A stretch of DNA of 30,426 nt from Synechococcus sp. CO36386bin_37 (GTDB taxonomy: Bacteria > Cyanobacteriota > Cyanobacteriia > PCC-6307 > Cyanobiaceae), in assembly GCA_011525445.1 (NCBI GenBank), contig WTGE01000249.1:1-30426 (forward strand), read 5' to 3'. Made by a program: the position numbers and the translations under genes. The notes beneath the pieces were generated by a model that had not been told where the DNA came from, ran no database searches, and saw only the letters and a list, made by a program, of their open reading frames with translations. This document shows, one piece after another, positions 9,147-17,957 of the stretch (within the stretch, counting starts at the first letter, position 1; each line of letters begins with the position of its first letter).

Positions 9147-11609
9147 ATGGCCGAGGAGCGCGTTCAATTGATCGGCCTGCATCACGAGATGCAGCGCTCG
9201 TACCTCGAATACGCGATGAGCGTGATCGTTGGTCGTGCCCTACCGGACGTTCGCGATGGGCTGAAACCAGTCCAGCGCAGAATCCTCTACGCCATGCATG
9301 AACTTGGGCTTACCCCTGACCGTCCATATCGCAAATGCGCTCGCGTTGTTGGAGATGTCCTCGGTAAGTATCACCCTCACGGAGATCAGGCGGTCTACGA
9401 CGCCTTAGTCCGGTTGGTCCAGACATTCTCAAGCCGTCATCCGCTGCTTGATGGCCACGGAAACTTCGGGTCTGTGGACGACGATCCACCGGCTGCCATG
9501 CGTTACACGGAAACTCGGCTCGCGCCGATTTCTCATGAAGGACTGCTGGATGAAATCGGCGCTGACACCGTTGATTTTGCTTCCAATTTCGATGGGTCTC
9601 AACAAGAACCCACAGTTCTTCCTGCCCAACTCCCGTTTCTACTTCTGAACGGCTGTGCGGGCATTGCCGTTGGCATGGCCACCAGTATTCCTCCCCATAA
9701 TCTTGGCGAAGTGGTGGACGGTCTGATTGCTCTAGTAAAAAAACCCGATCTGAGCGACGAGGAAGTTTTAAAGCTCATCCCGGGACCTGATTTTCCTACT
9801 GGGGGAGAAGTTCTGTTAGGTCTTGGTGTCCGTGAGACCTACCTGAAAGGCAGGGGCAGTATTCCGATGCGTGGCGTGGCTCACGTTGAGGAAGTACATC
9901 CTGGAAAGGGAAAACATCGACGAAACGCCGTTATCGTCACTGAATTGCCCTACCAGCTCAGTAAGGCTGGATGGATCGAGAAATTAGCCGAACAGGTGAA
10001 TGACGGAAAAATCGGCGGCATTGCCGATATTCGCGATGAAAGCGATCGCGAAGGAATGCGGGTGGTTGTGGAACTTCGCCGAGATGCGGATCCTGAAACG
10101 GTGCTAACTGACTTACAAAGGCGCACATCACTCCAAAGCAACTTCGGAGCGATCCTCCTCTGCCTTGTTGATGGAAGGCCCCAACAACTCACTCTGCGTC
10201 AACTCCTGCAGACCTTCCTCGATTACAGAGAGCTCACCATCATCCGGCGCACCAATCATGCGCTCCGCAAAACGGTGGATCGGCTGGAGGTTGTGGAAGG
10301 CCTCACCACCGCCCTGGCATCCCTCCAAACAGTGATCACCATGATCCAGGAAGCCCGGGATGCATCCCAAGCGAAAGCCAGTTTGATGGTTCAGTTTGAT
10401 CTGAGCGAACGGCAAGCCGATGCCGTCTTGGCGATGCCCTTGCGCAGGCTCACAGGCCTAGAACAAGAAAGCCTGCACAAAGAAGCAGAAGATCTTCGGC
10501 AGGAACGACAGCGACTCACACTCCTGCTGGAAAACCGCGACCAATTGTTGGATGCCTTGGTCCAAGAACTTCGCCAACTCAAAAAACGCTTTGCAACCCC
10601 GAGGCGAACCCAGCTTGTGACGGGTGGTGATCAACTACTCGCCGAACGAGCAGCAAACCAAAGACCCAATGCTGAACTGCAGAGACGCCAGGCCCTGGAT
10701 GCACTCCCCAGTGAATCCAAGCTGCTGATTCAGGACGACGGTCAAGTCAAAATCGTTAGTCCTCAACTCTTGGGACGCCTGCATCTCAATGAACCGGCCT
10801 CCCTTGGAGATGAACCCTCCCCTGCACTCATGACGCTGCCGATCCAGCCTCCACCGCGTCTTTTAGCGGTCACTAACACGGGGCGTGTTGCACTGGTTCG
10901 CTGGGAATTTGCTGGCCAACAACAAGGAACTCTGGAGCGGTTCTTGCCCACAGCTCTTGAAAACGATGCGGTGGTGTCCTTACTGCAGTTACCCAATCCA
11001 GATGACCAAGATGCGAATCAAACCAAATCCCTTGGACTTCTAACCAGCGATGGCCGGTTCAAACGCCTTGCTCTCAAGGACATTCAGGATCTATCGGGGC
11101 GTGCCACCAGTGTTTTAAAACTGAAAGAAGGGGTGAACTTGAAAGCAGCCCTGATCTGTCAAAACAACGCTGATGTTGCAGTGATCAGTGACATCGGCAG
11201 AATTCTGCGTTTGCCAGCCAATGAAACCAATCTGCCTCTGATGGGTAAATTAGCCCAAGGTCCGATCACAATGCGATTGCTCCCAGGTGAACAGTTGGTT
11301 ACCGCGATCGCCGGTCGTGCTGAACAGCCAACCATCATCGCGCTAGCAGGTCAAAAGGGTCGGTTGCTCTGGCTTGACCTCAGTTCAATCCGCTCTTGCA
11401 AACGGGGCGATCTCGGTGAAATCGGCTGGACGCTGAATGCTGAATCCAGTCATGGCAACGAACGCATCGCAGCCGCTTGTATTGCCGACTCTCTGATTGG
11501 CGTGGTGACTTCAAGCGGTCGCCATGGACGAATCAAGGTCAATGAAGACGACCAACTCATACTGAAAGACAAAGAATCCATCCTGAGGTTGGTGCCTTTA
11601 ATCAGCTGA
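9147..11609 (+). CDS. parC: GyrA/ParC-family type II topoisomerase subunit A (ParC-like paralogue)
   Basis: This 820-aa protein is the DNA-cleaving A subunit of a type IIA topoisomerase. The catalytic tyrosine is Y120 in [10 protein letters not shown], preceded by KYHPHGD. The winged-helix and tower region runs to about 430, a coiled coil covers about 440-490 ([17 protein letters not shown]), and a beta-pinwheel C-terminal domain covers about 520-820. Cyanobacteria usually carry two GyrA-like proteins. This one has no recognisable GyrA box (QRRGGKG) at the start of the C-terminal domain, which favours the second, ParC-like paralogue over gyrase A. The position matching quinolone-resistance Ser83 of E. 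coli GyrA is Gln81. No gyrB or parE is in the window. The stop codon abuts that of purF, facing it. Confidence 0.92.
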   Translation: MAEERVQLIGLHHEMQRSYLEYAMSVIVGRALPDVRDGLKPVQRRILYAMHELGLTPDRPYRKCARVVGDVLGKYHPHGDQAVYDALVRLVQTFSSRHPLLDGHGNFGSVDDDPPAAMRYTETRLAPISHEGLLDEIGADTVDFASNFDGSQQEPTVLPAQLPFLLLNGCAGIAVGMATSIPPHNLGEVVDGLIALVKKPDLSDEEVLKLIPGPDFPTGGEVLLGLGVRETYLKGRGSIPMRGVAHVEEVHPGKGKHRRNAVIVTELPYQLSKAGWIEKLAEQVNDGKIGGIADIRDESDREGMRVVVELRRDADPETVLTDLQRRTSLQSNFGAILLCLVDGRPQQLTLRQLLQTFLDYRELTIIRRTNHALRKTVDRLEVVEGLTTALASLQTVITMIQEARDASQAKASLMVQFDLSERQADAVLAMPLRRLTGLEQESLHKEAEDLRQERQRLTLLLENRDQLLDALVQELRQLKKRFATPRRTQLVTGGDQLLAERAANQRPNAELQRRQALDALPSESKLLIQDDGQVKIVSPQLLGRLHLNEPASLGDEPSPALMTLPIQPPPRLLAVTNTGRVALVRWEFAGQQQGTLERFLPTALENDAVVSLLQLPNPDDQDANQTKSLGLLTSDGRFKRLALKDIQDLSGRATSVLKLKEGVNLKAALICQNNADVAVISDIGRILRLPANETNLPLMGKLAQGPITMRLLPGEQLVTAIAGRAEQPTIIALAGQKGRLLWLDLSSIRSCKRGDLGEIGWTLNAESSHGNERIAAACIADSLIGVVTSSGRHGRIKVNEDDQLILKDKESILRLVPLIS

Positions 11610-13118
11610 TCAGAGCTTGGTTACAGCCACTCCGGCAGGTTCAAGCATCAACTTGCTCGCCCGAGTTTCCGCATCCATCGGAACGGGGTAATTGCCATCA
11701 AAACACGCAGTACAGAAATGTTTTGAATGCGCATTGGCAGCTTCCACCATTCCTTGCTTGCTGAGATAAGCCAACGAATCAACTTGCAGGTGCTGCTCAA
11801 TCTCTTTCAAAGAAAGTCGCGCTGCAATCAACTGATCCTGAGTGTCAGTATCGATGCCGTAGAAACACGGGTGGGTCACCGGTGGTGAACTAATCCGCAT
11901 ATGAACTTCAATCGCCCCCGCTTCGCGCAAAGCCTGAACCAGTTTTCGACTGGTGGTTCCACGAACGATCGAATCATCAATGACCAAGACCCGCTTGCCA
12001 TTCAAGACATCAGGAAGTGGATTAAGTTTCACGCGAATCCCAGCCTCACGCATCGCCTGAGTCGGCTGGATGAAGGTTCGACCGACGTAGCGGTTTTTGA
12101 TCAATCCATCGGCGTAAGGGATGCCACTGCTTTGGGAATATCCAATCGCCGCGGGAATTCCAGAATCGGGAACACCGATGACGAGATCTGCTTCGACAGC
12201 AGATTCACGGGCCAAAATCTCACCAATGCGTTGGCGATAGCTGTACAGGGATTCACCAAAGAAACGACTATCAGGTCGAGCGAAATAAATCATTTCAAAC
12301 ACACACATGCGTGTGGTGGGCTCAATCCAACGATGACGTTCTGGCGTGGGATCCCCAGAACGGAACACCACTAATTCACCGGGTTCAATATCGGAGACAA
12401 AGGACGAGCCGATGATGTCCAGCCCACAGGTCTCACTACTGAGAACCCAGTTCCCACTGACTGAATCACCGAGATACCCATACACCAATGGGCGAATTCC
12501 ATAACCATCACGTAAGCCGTACAAGGCCTCTGGCGTGCCTATCACCAAACTGAAGGCACCCTGACACAGGGATGCGGCCGCTTTGATCCCATCCGTCCAA
12601 TCCAACCCCCCATCGACAGCCTGCTGCACCGCATAAGCGATCAATTCAGAGTCGGTTGTTGAGGTGAATTCCACCGCGCCATCGACACTCACATGCTCTC
12701 GAAGTTCGGCTGCATTCACGAGATTGCCGTTGTGAGCCAGAGCGAAGGGACCCAGCCGGGTCATCAAAACCACCGGCTGGGCATTGCAAACCTTGCTGCT
12801 TCCTGTGGTGGAATAACGGTTATGTCCGACCGCTAAGCCCCCAGGCATACGAGCAAGGACATCCTGATCAAACACCTGGCTGACGAGACCCATGTCTTTA
12901 TGGAGCCTGACCTTCCCTTCGTGAAAAACAGCGATCCCAGCTGATTCCTGACCGCGATGCTGGAGGGCATAAAGACCGAAATAAACCAAGTTGGCCACTG
13001 GCTGTTCCAATGCCTGGACAGCAAACACGCCGCAAGCTTCTTCCATGCGATCGGGACGCTCTGTCTCGAGCTGTTGCACCGGTCGCCTCGACTGCAGTTT
13101 GATCTGGGAATTCTGCAT
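11610..13118 (-). CDS. purF: Amidophosphoribosyltransferase
   Basis: PurF makes phosphoribosylamine from PRPP and glutamine, the first committed step of purine synthesis. An N-terminal propeptide of about 28 residues precedes the nucleophile C29 in MEEACGVFAV, so autoprocessing as in Bacillus-type PurF is expected. The class II glutaminase continues with LQHRGQESAG and HNRYSTTG. The PRPP-binding motif VLVIDDSIVRGTTS is in the C-terminal half. Cysteines in MCVFEMIYFARPD, HPCFYGIDT and FCTACFDG match the [4Fe-4S] ligands of the Bacillus type. The ATG overlaps the purL stop as ATGA, indicating coupling. Length (502 aa) is typical. Confidence 0.97.
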   Translation of the reverse strand: MQNSQIKLQSRRPVQQLETERPDRMEEACGVFAVQALEQPVANLVYFGLYALQHRGQESAGIAVFHEGKVRLHKDMGLVSQVFDQDVLARMPGGLAVGHNRYSTTGSSKVCNAQPVVLMTRLGPFALAHNGNLVNAAELREHVSVDGAVEFTSTTDSELIAYAVQQAVDGGLDWTDGIKAAASLCQGAFSLVIGTPEALYGLRDGYGIRPLVYGYLGDSVSGNWVLSSETCGLDIIGSSFVSDIEPGELVVFRSGDPTPERHRWIEPTTRMCVFEMIYFARPDSRFFGESLYSYRQRIGEILARESAVEADLVIGVPDSGIPAAIGYSQSSGIPYADGLIKNRYVGRTFIQPTQAMREAGIRVKLNPLPDVLNGKRVLVIDDSIVRGTTSRKLVQALREAGAIEVHMRISSPPVTHPCFYGIDTDTQDQLIAARLSLKEIEQHLQVDSLAYLSKQGMVEAANAHSKHFCTACFDGNYPVPMDAETRASKLMLEPAGVAVTKL

Positions 13119-15451
13119 CAGACCGCCCCCAGACGCCGAGGAATAGCTTGTTCGTACTGCTCACGTAACCGCTCAACAGGAAGATCCAAGACTGGATTTC
13201 CCCCCACAGCCAACCTGAACACCCCGTGATCTGCAACAGAGCCGATCTCTGTTATGGGGACGTTTTGATGCTCCTTTGACATCACGAGCGACTGCCAAGC
13301 ACTGCGATGTTCCGCGCAGACAGAAACAACAATGCGTGCACCGCCCTCAGCAAACAACAGGCGATCCAATCGAGCCGAGCCATGCGGAAGGTTGAGATCC
13401 ACACCCAAACCCGACGCCAAAGTGCTCTCGGCAAGTGCAACAGCCAGACCCCCGTCACTGCTGTCATGAGCTGAACCCAACAAACCCAATGCAAACGCCT
13501 GGCGAACTAACTCTTGAACATGACCTTCCAACTCCAGATCCACCTTTGGAGGTCGACCCGTCAGCAAGCCATGGACGATGCCCTGATAACAACTCCCCGC
13601 TAAACCGAGGCCTTCATGGCCCTGCTCATCGGTAGAGACTCCAAGCAGAACCACCCAATCGCCTGGTTGCCGCCAAGCCAAACCGCCTGAGCGCCCAAGG
13701 TCTTCAACCAATCCGACCATGCCCACCACAGGCGTGGGATGAATGGGCTGAAGACTGCCATCATCCGCGCGTGTTTCGTTATAGAGCGAGACGTTGCCGC
13801 CGGTGACGGGAGTGTTCAGGGTTCGACAGGCCTGGGACAAACCCCGGCATGCCATGGCCAACTGCCAATACCCCTTCGATGTTTCCGGAGACGGGAAATT
13901 CAGATTGTCGGTGACGGCAATCGGTTCCGCTCCAACACAGCTGAGGTTACGGGCAGCCTCTGCAACAGCTGCCATGGCTCCCCGTTCTGGATCGAGCGCG
14001 ACCCAACGATTGGGGCAATCCACCGTGGCAGCCACGCCACGCTGGGAGCCTTTCAAGGAACCCTCTCCCTGTTGAGGTCGAAGACGAACCAGTGCAGCGT
14101 CGGCACCTCCGGCTCGAATCACCGTATTGGCCAAAACCTGCTGGTCGTACTGGCGATAGATCCAACGTTTGCTAGCGATCGTTGGATCGTCAAGCAAACG
14201 GAGCAAATCCTTATTCCAATCGCGATCGATCGACGGTAAGGGCAGATCGGATTCGCGCCACCTCCAGTGCATCTGAATGTCGTCTGGTGGCTCTTTCAAC
14301 AGCTCATGGTGATTGATCGGCGTGTCCTCCGCCAAAGCCAGGGCTGGAACTTCTGCTGCCACGGCTCCATGCTGCAGCACTCTGACCACAGGCTCCTTCA
14401 ACACACGGCCCACCACCGCCGCCTGCAAGCCCCATCGCCGGAACCGTTGCATCAGAGCCTCCTCCCGACCCGAGCGGACCACAAACAACATGCGCTCCTG
14501 GGATTCGGAAAGAAGAAACTCGTAAGCGGTCATGCCGTGCTCACGTGCAGGAACTCGATCGAGATCCAACTCAACGCCCACATCTCCTTTGGCCGCCATC
14601 TCCGAACAACTACAGGTGAGACCAGCCGCGCCCATATCCTGAGCAGCGACAACATCACCGCTTTGAAAAGCCTCGAGACAGGCCTCAATCAGACCCTTTT
14701 CCAGAAAAGGGTCTCCGACCTGTACCGCAGGGCGATCATCCAGTGAATCTGCACTGAGCTCCGCACTTGCGAAGCTTGCTCCGCCCATCCCATCGCGTCC
14801 TGTCGTACTCCCCACATAAACCACGGAATTTCCAGCCCCAGAGGCTCCAGATCGAACGATCTCATCCGTTTCCATTAATCCAAGCGCCATCGCATTCACC
14901 AAGGGATTGCCCTGATAGGAGGGATCAAATGCCACCTCACCACCCACAGTGGGCACCCCAACACAATTGCCGTAATGAGCAATGCCAGCCACAACCCCTT
15001 CCACTAGGCCATGCGTGATTGGTTCATCCAAGGGACCAAAACGCAAGGCATTCAACAATGCGATCGGCCTCGCACCCATCGTGAAAATGTCACGCAGAAT
15101 GCCACCTACTCCTGTCGCAGCACCTTGAAAGGGTTCAACTGCCGATGGATGATTGTGGCTTTCAATTTTGAAGGCCAAGCGGTGACCTTCGCCAAGATCA
15201 ACCACACCAGCGTTCTCCCCAGGACCAACAAGAATGCGTGGGCCTTCCGTTGGAAAACCGCTTAAAAGGGGTCTGGAATTCCTGTAGCAGCAATGTTCCG
15301 ACCACATGACCCCAAACATTCCCAATTCAGCGCGATTGGGGTCACGACCCAGACGACGCTGAATCTCTGTGTAATCGTGTTCGGTGAGCCCTTCTTGGCG
15401 GAGGGCCGCCCCTAGATCAAATGCCGCAACCGCATGGGAGGACTGGGTCAC
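13118..15451 (-). CDS. purL: Phosphoribosylformylglycinamidine synthase subunit PurL
   Basis: This is the synthetase subunit of FGAM synthase, which converts FGAR to FGAM in purine synthesis. At 777 aa it is the small PurL form that works with separate PurQ and PurS; neither is in this window. Typical blocks are visible: [15 protein letters not shown] near the N-terminus, [20 protein letters not shown] (substrate and ATP site), [18 protein letters not shown], and in the second half-repeat NLNFPSPE and [10 protein letters not shown]. The start is GTG at 15451, 36 nt after the PRC-barrel gene stop. It overlaps purF by the shared ATGA. The order dnaN, PRC-barrel, purL, purF is one I recall from marine picocyanobacteria. 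Confidence 0.97.
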   Translation of the reverse strand: MTQSSHAVAAFDLGAALRQEGLTEHDYTEIQRRLGRDPNRAELGMFGVMWSEHCCYRNSRPLLSGFPTEGPRILVGPGENAGVVDLGEGHRLAFKIESHNHPSAVEPFQGAATGVGGILRDIFTMGARPIALLNALRFGPLDEPITHGLVEGVVAGIAHYGNCVGVPTVGGEVAFDPSYQGNPLVNAMALGLMETDEIVRSGASGAGNSVVYVGSTTGRDGMGGASFASAELSADSLDDRPAVQVGDPFLEKGLIEACLEAFQSGDVVAAQDMGAAGLTCSCSEMAAKGDVGVELDLDRVPAREHGMTAYEFLLSESQERMLFVVRSGREEALMQRFRRWGLQAAVVGRVLKEPVVRVLQHGAVAAEVPALALAEDTPINHHELLKEPPDDIQMHWRWRESDLPLPSIDRDWNKDLLRLLDDPTIASKRWIYRQYDQQVLANTVIRAGGADAALVRLRPQQGEGSLKGSQRGVAATVDCPNRWVALDPERGAMAAVAEAARNLSCVGAEPIAVTDNLNFPSPETSKGYWQLAMACRGLSQACRTLNTPVTGGNVSLYNETRADDGSLQPIHPTPVVGMVGLVEDLGRSGGLAWRQPGDWVVLLGVSTDEQGHEGLGLAGSCYQGIVHGLLTGRPPKVDLELEGHVQELVRQAFALGLLGSAHDSSDGGLAVALAESTLASGLGVDLNLPHGSARLDRLLFAEGGARIVVSVCAEHRSAWQSLVMSKEHQNVPITEIGSVADHGVFRLAVGGNPVLDLPVERLREQYEQAIPRRLGAV

Positions 15452-15487
15452 AACCGATGAGTCATCTCTACCCAGTGTTGCCGACGA

Positions 15488-16309
15488 TCAGACCCAAGGA
15501 TCCTCATCCTGATCAGGCCAATCCGTTCGCTTGCTCGCCTGACCCCGGGATGGACGTCGACTTCCGTGCTGGGAAACCTCTGGCCAATCCTCATCCCAGT
15601 CATCAAGGGGATCGACCGCGAGACCGTCTGTGGGCATGGCTGTTGAACGATCGGAGGAACCTCTCTCTGAAACCAGTTGCTCATCCCTCCCAGCTTCATC
15701 CCAAGGCGGCTCCTCTAGCCACCCCTCAAGACGTTCACCAGCACGATCGCCAAAGTGCTGGAGCTGATCGCGCCATTGGCGAGATCGCTGAAGAAAATCC
15801 TGACGGACGCTGGCACGGGCGAGAGGCAAATCATCGAGTTCATGAATCCCCGAGAACACCAAGCCGGGCTGCTGGTCCAATATGCGATCCGGTGATAAAC
15901 GCCAACGACTGCTGCCTGGCAAACGGGGATCGCTCCTGGCTACGAGATAATGACTGATCTGGCCGTTCGCTGGTCTGAACGCCAAGTCAGCGATGATTCC
16001 GACCCGCTCCCCAGCTGCATTCAACAGATGAGCCTCCATGAGCGTCGGCAGCCGATCCAACGTGATCTGATCAGCTTCAGCTGGGAAGCCCTTTACAAAC
16101 ACCTGCTGATCGTCCAACCCCCGACATTGATTTAACCGCCAGACATTTCGGCTCAATCGCAATGCCGACGGACGGCTCACCCAGCCGAGCAACCGATGGA
16201 CCGGTGGATGCATCCAAGCCATGACCCCTAGGCCGTGATCAAGACCTTGATCACAGCGCACTCGATGACGCAACAGATCGCTCAAGAGGAGCTGGTCCGG
16301 AACAGACAA
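15488..16309 (-). CDS. PRC-barrel domain protein, conserved between dnaN and purL
   Basis: This 273-aa protein of unknown function has two PRC-barrel-like modules. One is near the N-terminus (LLLSDLLRHRVRC through HRLLGWV) and the second at about 88-135 (LMEAHLLNAAGERVGIIADL through ISHYLVARSDP). The last 80 residues are acidic and Trp/Asp-rich (DDWDEDWPEVS) and probably disordered. The start appears to be TTG at 16309, because any later ATG would remove the first module. PRC-barrels occur in RNA-processing and photosynthesis proteins, but nothing here picks a role. It lies 16 nt after dnaN and 36 nt before purL, so it is very likely in the same operon. Confidence 0.82.
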   Translation of the reverse strand: MSVPDQLLLSDLLRHRVRCDQGLDHGLGVMAWMHPPVHRLLGWVSRPSALRLSRNVWRLNQCRGLDDQQVFVKGFPAEADQITLDRLPTLMEAHLLNAAGERVGIIADLAFRPANGQISHYLVARSDPRLPGSSRWRLSPDRILDQQPGLVFSGIHELDDLPLARASVRQDFLQRSRQWRDQLQHFGDRAGERLEGWLEEPPWDEAGRDEQLVSERGSSDRSTAMPTDGLAVDPLDDWDEDWPEVSQHGSRRPSRGQASKRTDWPDQDEDPWV

Positions 16310-16325
16310 GGTGGAGTAAAGAAAG

Positions 16326-17489
16326 TCAGGAACGGATCTGAACCGGCATAACCAGATAGGTCAGACCAGACTCATCATCGGCTGGAGTCAGAATTGCTGG
16401 AGTGGTGGGAGCATTGCAAGACAGGACGACACGATCACAATCCATCGCTTTCAGCCCATCCAGTACGTATCGCACGTTGAAGGCAATTTGGACAGCGTCG
16501 CCATTGATATCAGCCGACAACGACTCCGAGCCACTCCCAACGTCTTGTGCGTCAGCACTGATTTGAATCAATCCAGTAGCGGTTTCGGTGGAAATACGAA
16601 CGACATTGTTGTGTTGATCAGCCAGAACTGCAATGCGATCCAAAGCTGCCATGAAGGCCCGACGATCAAGATTCATCGTGCGGCTGAAAGCATCCGGAAT
16701 CAGTTGGCGATAATTGGGGTAAGTCCCTTCCAAGGTGCGGCTGGTCACCATTTGATCCGCAGCTAACACAACGACTTGACCGCTCTCGCAGAACAAACTG
16801 ACGGGATCGTCTCCTTTCCAATTCGCCATCAACCTCTCCACCTCACGGAGTGAACGGGCAGGAAGGGTGACCGCTAATTCATTCGCTTCAGACTCTGGAT
16901 CCTGGGTGCTGATCTCAGCTTGAAGGGCATCTGCAACGGTCAACATCGCCAAGCGATGTCCATCTGTTGATGCAGCTTCCAAATGGCTTTGACTGAAGCG
17001 CAAATGGACACCGGTGAGGAGCTGTTTGGCTTCATCAGAACTGCTGGCGAACAAGGTTGCACGTAATGCTTTCAGCAACGATGAGGCGTCTACGCGGAGA
17101 GCTGTGCCGTTTTCAACCAGCGGCAACTCAGGAAAATCATCAGCGACCATTCCTCGCATCTGATAACTGCCGCTGGAGCTGGTGAGCTCAACCTGTTCGG
17201 CACCGGTATCGCTCGATAACGCAATAGGCGAATCACTCGACAACTTGGAAACGATTTCACCCAGTAACCGCGCAGGCAAAGTCACAGCACCACTGCTCTC
17301 AACGGAGGCTGGCAATGAGGTTTGAATGCCGAGGTTGAGATCGAACCCCGTCAGACTGAGTCGATCAGTTCCGGCATCAGCAGTCAGCAGAACGTTGGCC
17401 AATACGGGGTGCGTTGGACGAGAGGCAACGGCACGACTGACCAACTGCAAAGCCGTATTGAGTTCTGCCTGGGAACAGACCAGTTTCAT
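16326..17489 (-). CDS. dnaN: DNA polymerase III beta sliding clamp
   Basis: DnaN is the ring clamp that tethers DNA polymerase III to its template. The 387-aa sequence shows the three-fold repeat organisation, starting MKLVCSQAELNTALQLVSRAV. Family landmarks include RPTHPVLANVLL, the LTGFDLNLGI strand, ASTDGHRLAMLTV in the middle domain, and the C-terminal VMPVQIRS, close to the canonical VMPMR ending. The start is ATG. It is the first gene of an apparent leftward operon with the PRC-barrel gene, purL and purF. The DnaA-box cluster upstream fits the known pairing of dnaN with the origin in Synechococcus. Confidence 0.98.
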   Translation of the reverse strand: MKLVCSQAELNTALQLVSRAVASRPTHPVLANVLLTADAGTDRLSLTGFDLNLGIQTSLPASVESSGAVTLPARLLGEIVSKLSSDSPIALSSDTGAEQVELTSSSGSYQMRGMVADDFPELPLVENGTALRVDASSLLKALRATLFASSSDEAKQLLTGVHLRFSQSHLEAASTDGHRLAMLTVADALQAEISTQDPESEANELAVTLPARSLREVERLMANWKGDDPVSLFCESGQVVVLAADQMVTSRTLEGTYPNYRQLIPDAFSRTMNLDRRAFMAALDRIAVLADQHNNVVRISTETATGLIQISADAQDVGSGSESLSADINGDAVQIAFNVRYVLDGLKAMDCDRVVLSCNAPTTPAILTPADDESGLTYLVMPVQIRS

Positions 17490-17590
17490 GAGGTCCGAAT
17501 CAACGGCGTGAACAAGCTCCTCTCACAATTTCACAGGCTCGGGAGAAGTGCAATAGTTTCACACTTTTTTCGTGTTCCCCGGCTTTCAGG

Positions 17591-17625
17591 CTGTTTTTAT
17601 TCTCTTAAAAGAACTACTAAAACAG
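17591..17625. other. AT-rich tract with inverted repeat, possible DNA unwinding element
   Basis: By hand count, 9 of 35 bases are G or C (26%), far below the surrounding sequence. The ends form a 7-bp inverted repeat, CTGTTTT and AAAACAG. The tract lies 13 bp from the first DnaA box. AT-rich tracts beside DnaA boxes are the usual unwinding sites; that function is inferred here. Confidence 0.5.
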
Positions 17626-17638
17626 TCGTAGTAGGTCT

Positions 17639-17647
17639 TGTGGAAAG
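17639..17647 (-). promoter_or_regulatory. DnaA box 1
   Basis: The minus strand reads CTTTCCACA, 8 of 9 matching TTTTCCACA. It is the box closest to the AT-rich tract. Confidence 0.6.
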
Positions 17648-17701
17648 GAGGGAAAGAGTTCTTAGCCCCAGTGTTGGTCTTGCTTTTGATTTGAAAACGC
17701 T

Positions 17702-17710
17702 TGTGGAATC
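17702..17710 (-). promoter_or_regulatory. DnaA box 2 (weak)
   Basis: The minus strand reads GATTCCACA, 7 of 9 matching TTTTCCACA. It is the weakest of the five and is kept because of its position and orientation. Confidence 0.4.
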
Positions 17711-17722
17711 TCAGCGAGACGA

Positions 17723-17731
17723 TGGGGATAA
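17723..17731 (-). promoter_or_regulatory. DnaA box 3
   Basis: The minus strand reads TTATCCCCA, 8 of 9 matching TTATCCACA, 12 bp from box 2. Confidence 0.55.
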
Positions 17732-17759
17732 TCAATCTTTTTCCTCATTACTCACAGCC

Positions 17760-17768
17760 TGGGGAAAA
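17760..17768 (-). promoter_or_regulatory. DnaA box 4
   Basis: The minus strand reads TTTTCCCCA, 8 of 9 matching TTTTCCACA. Confidence 0.55.
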
Positions 17769-17802
17769 GTTGCGCTGGTGTTTGGGGTTGGGTTGTCCCT
17801 GG

Positions 17803-17811
17803 TTTTCCACG
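17803..17811 (+). promoter_or_regulatory. DnaA box 5
   Basis: The plus strand reads TTTTCCACG, 8 of 9 matching TTTTCCACA. It is inverted relative to the other four boxes. Confidence 0.55.
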
Positions 17812-17851
17812 GTTTAGCAGGCTGGTAGTCAGTGGATTCCGCAGGCACTTT

Positions 17852-17902
17852 CTGCCCCGAACCTCTCAATGCGATTGAGATGGGAGGTTTAACAAGGGGC
17901 AG
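17852..17902. repeat. Nested inverted repeat (stem-loop) beside the origin
   Basis: Three inverted-repeat arms nest inside each other: CTGCCCC (17852-17858) with GGGGCAG (17896-17902), AACCTC (17860-17865) with GAGGTT (17884-17889), and TCAAT (17866-17870) with ATTGA (17874-17878) around a GCG loop. That gives 18 possible base pairs in 51 nt with internal bulges on one side. No T-run follows on either strand, so it is not a standard intrinsic terminator. Confidence 0.6.
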
Positions 17903-17939
17903 TCATCTCTTCCATCATTCGGAAATGCGGTGTTGATGG

Positions 17940-17957
17940 AATTCAATTGATTGAATT
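17940..17957 (-). repeat. AT-rich hairpin directly after the PiT-like stop codon
   Basis: AATTCAA, TTGA loop, TTGAATT form a perfect 7-bp stem that abuts the stop codon of the PiT-like gene. It is AT-rich with no T-run, so any terminator role would be weak. Confidence 0.35.

Larger units (their letters stand above)
17591..17811. other. oriC: Candidate chromosomal replication origin (oriC)
   Basis: The evidence is position and motif content. The segment lies 102 bp upstream of dnaN, the usual cyanobacterial origin neighbour. It contains an AT-rich tract at one side and five 9-mers resembling DnaA boxes (TTTTCCACA or TTATCCACA consensus) within about 175 bp; four of the five match at 8 of 9 positions. 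Four boxes face one way and the rightmost faces the other. Left-arm genes next to it run away from it, as expected for co-directional replication. GC skew was not computed, so this remains an inference. Confidence 0.75.
17490..17957. other. 468-bp intergenic region holding the candidate replication origin and dnaN promoter
   Basis: This gap between dnaN and the PiT-like gene has no gene I can support. One open frame crosses its left half, but it begins antisense inside dnaN and looks like chance. The region holds an AT-rich inverted-repeat tract, five DnaA-like boxes and a nested stem-loop, each listed separately. The dnaN promoter must also lie here, but no unambiguous -35/-10 pair could be picked. 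Confidence 0.8.

Noticed and set aside
13739..14239. A 166-codon plus-strand open frame
   Set aside because: It is antisense inside purL and shows no family features.
17322..17828. A 168-codon plus-strand open frame across the dnaN start and the DnaA boxes
   Set aside because: Its first part is antisense to dnaN and the rest covers origin-like sequence. The translation has no domain or credible start signal.
17831..17839. A sixth DnaA-like 9-mer (minus strand GAATCCACT)
   Set aside because: It matches the consensus at only 6 of 9 positions, which is common by chance.
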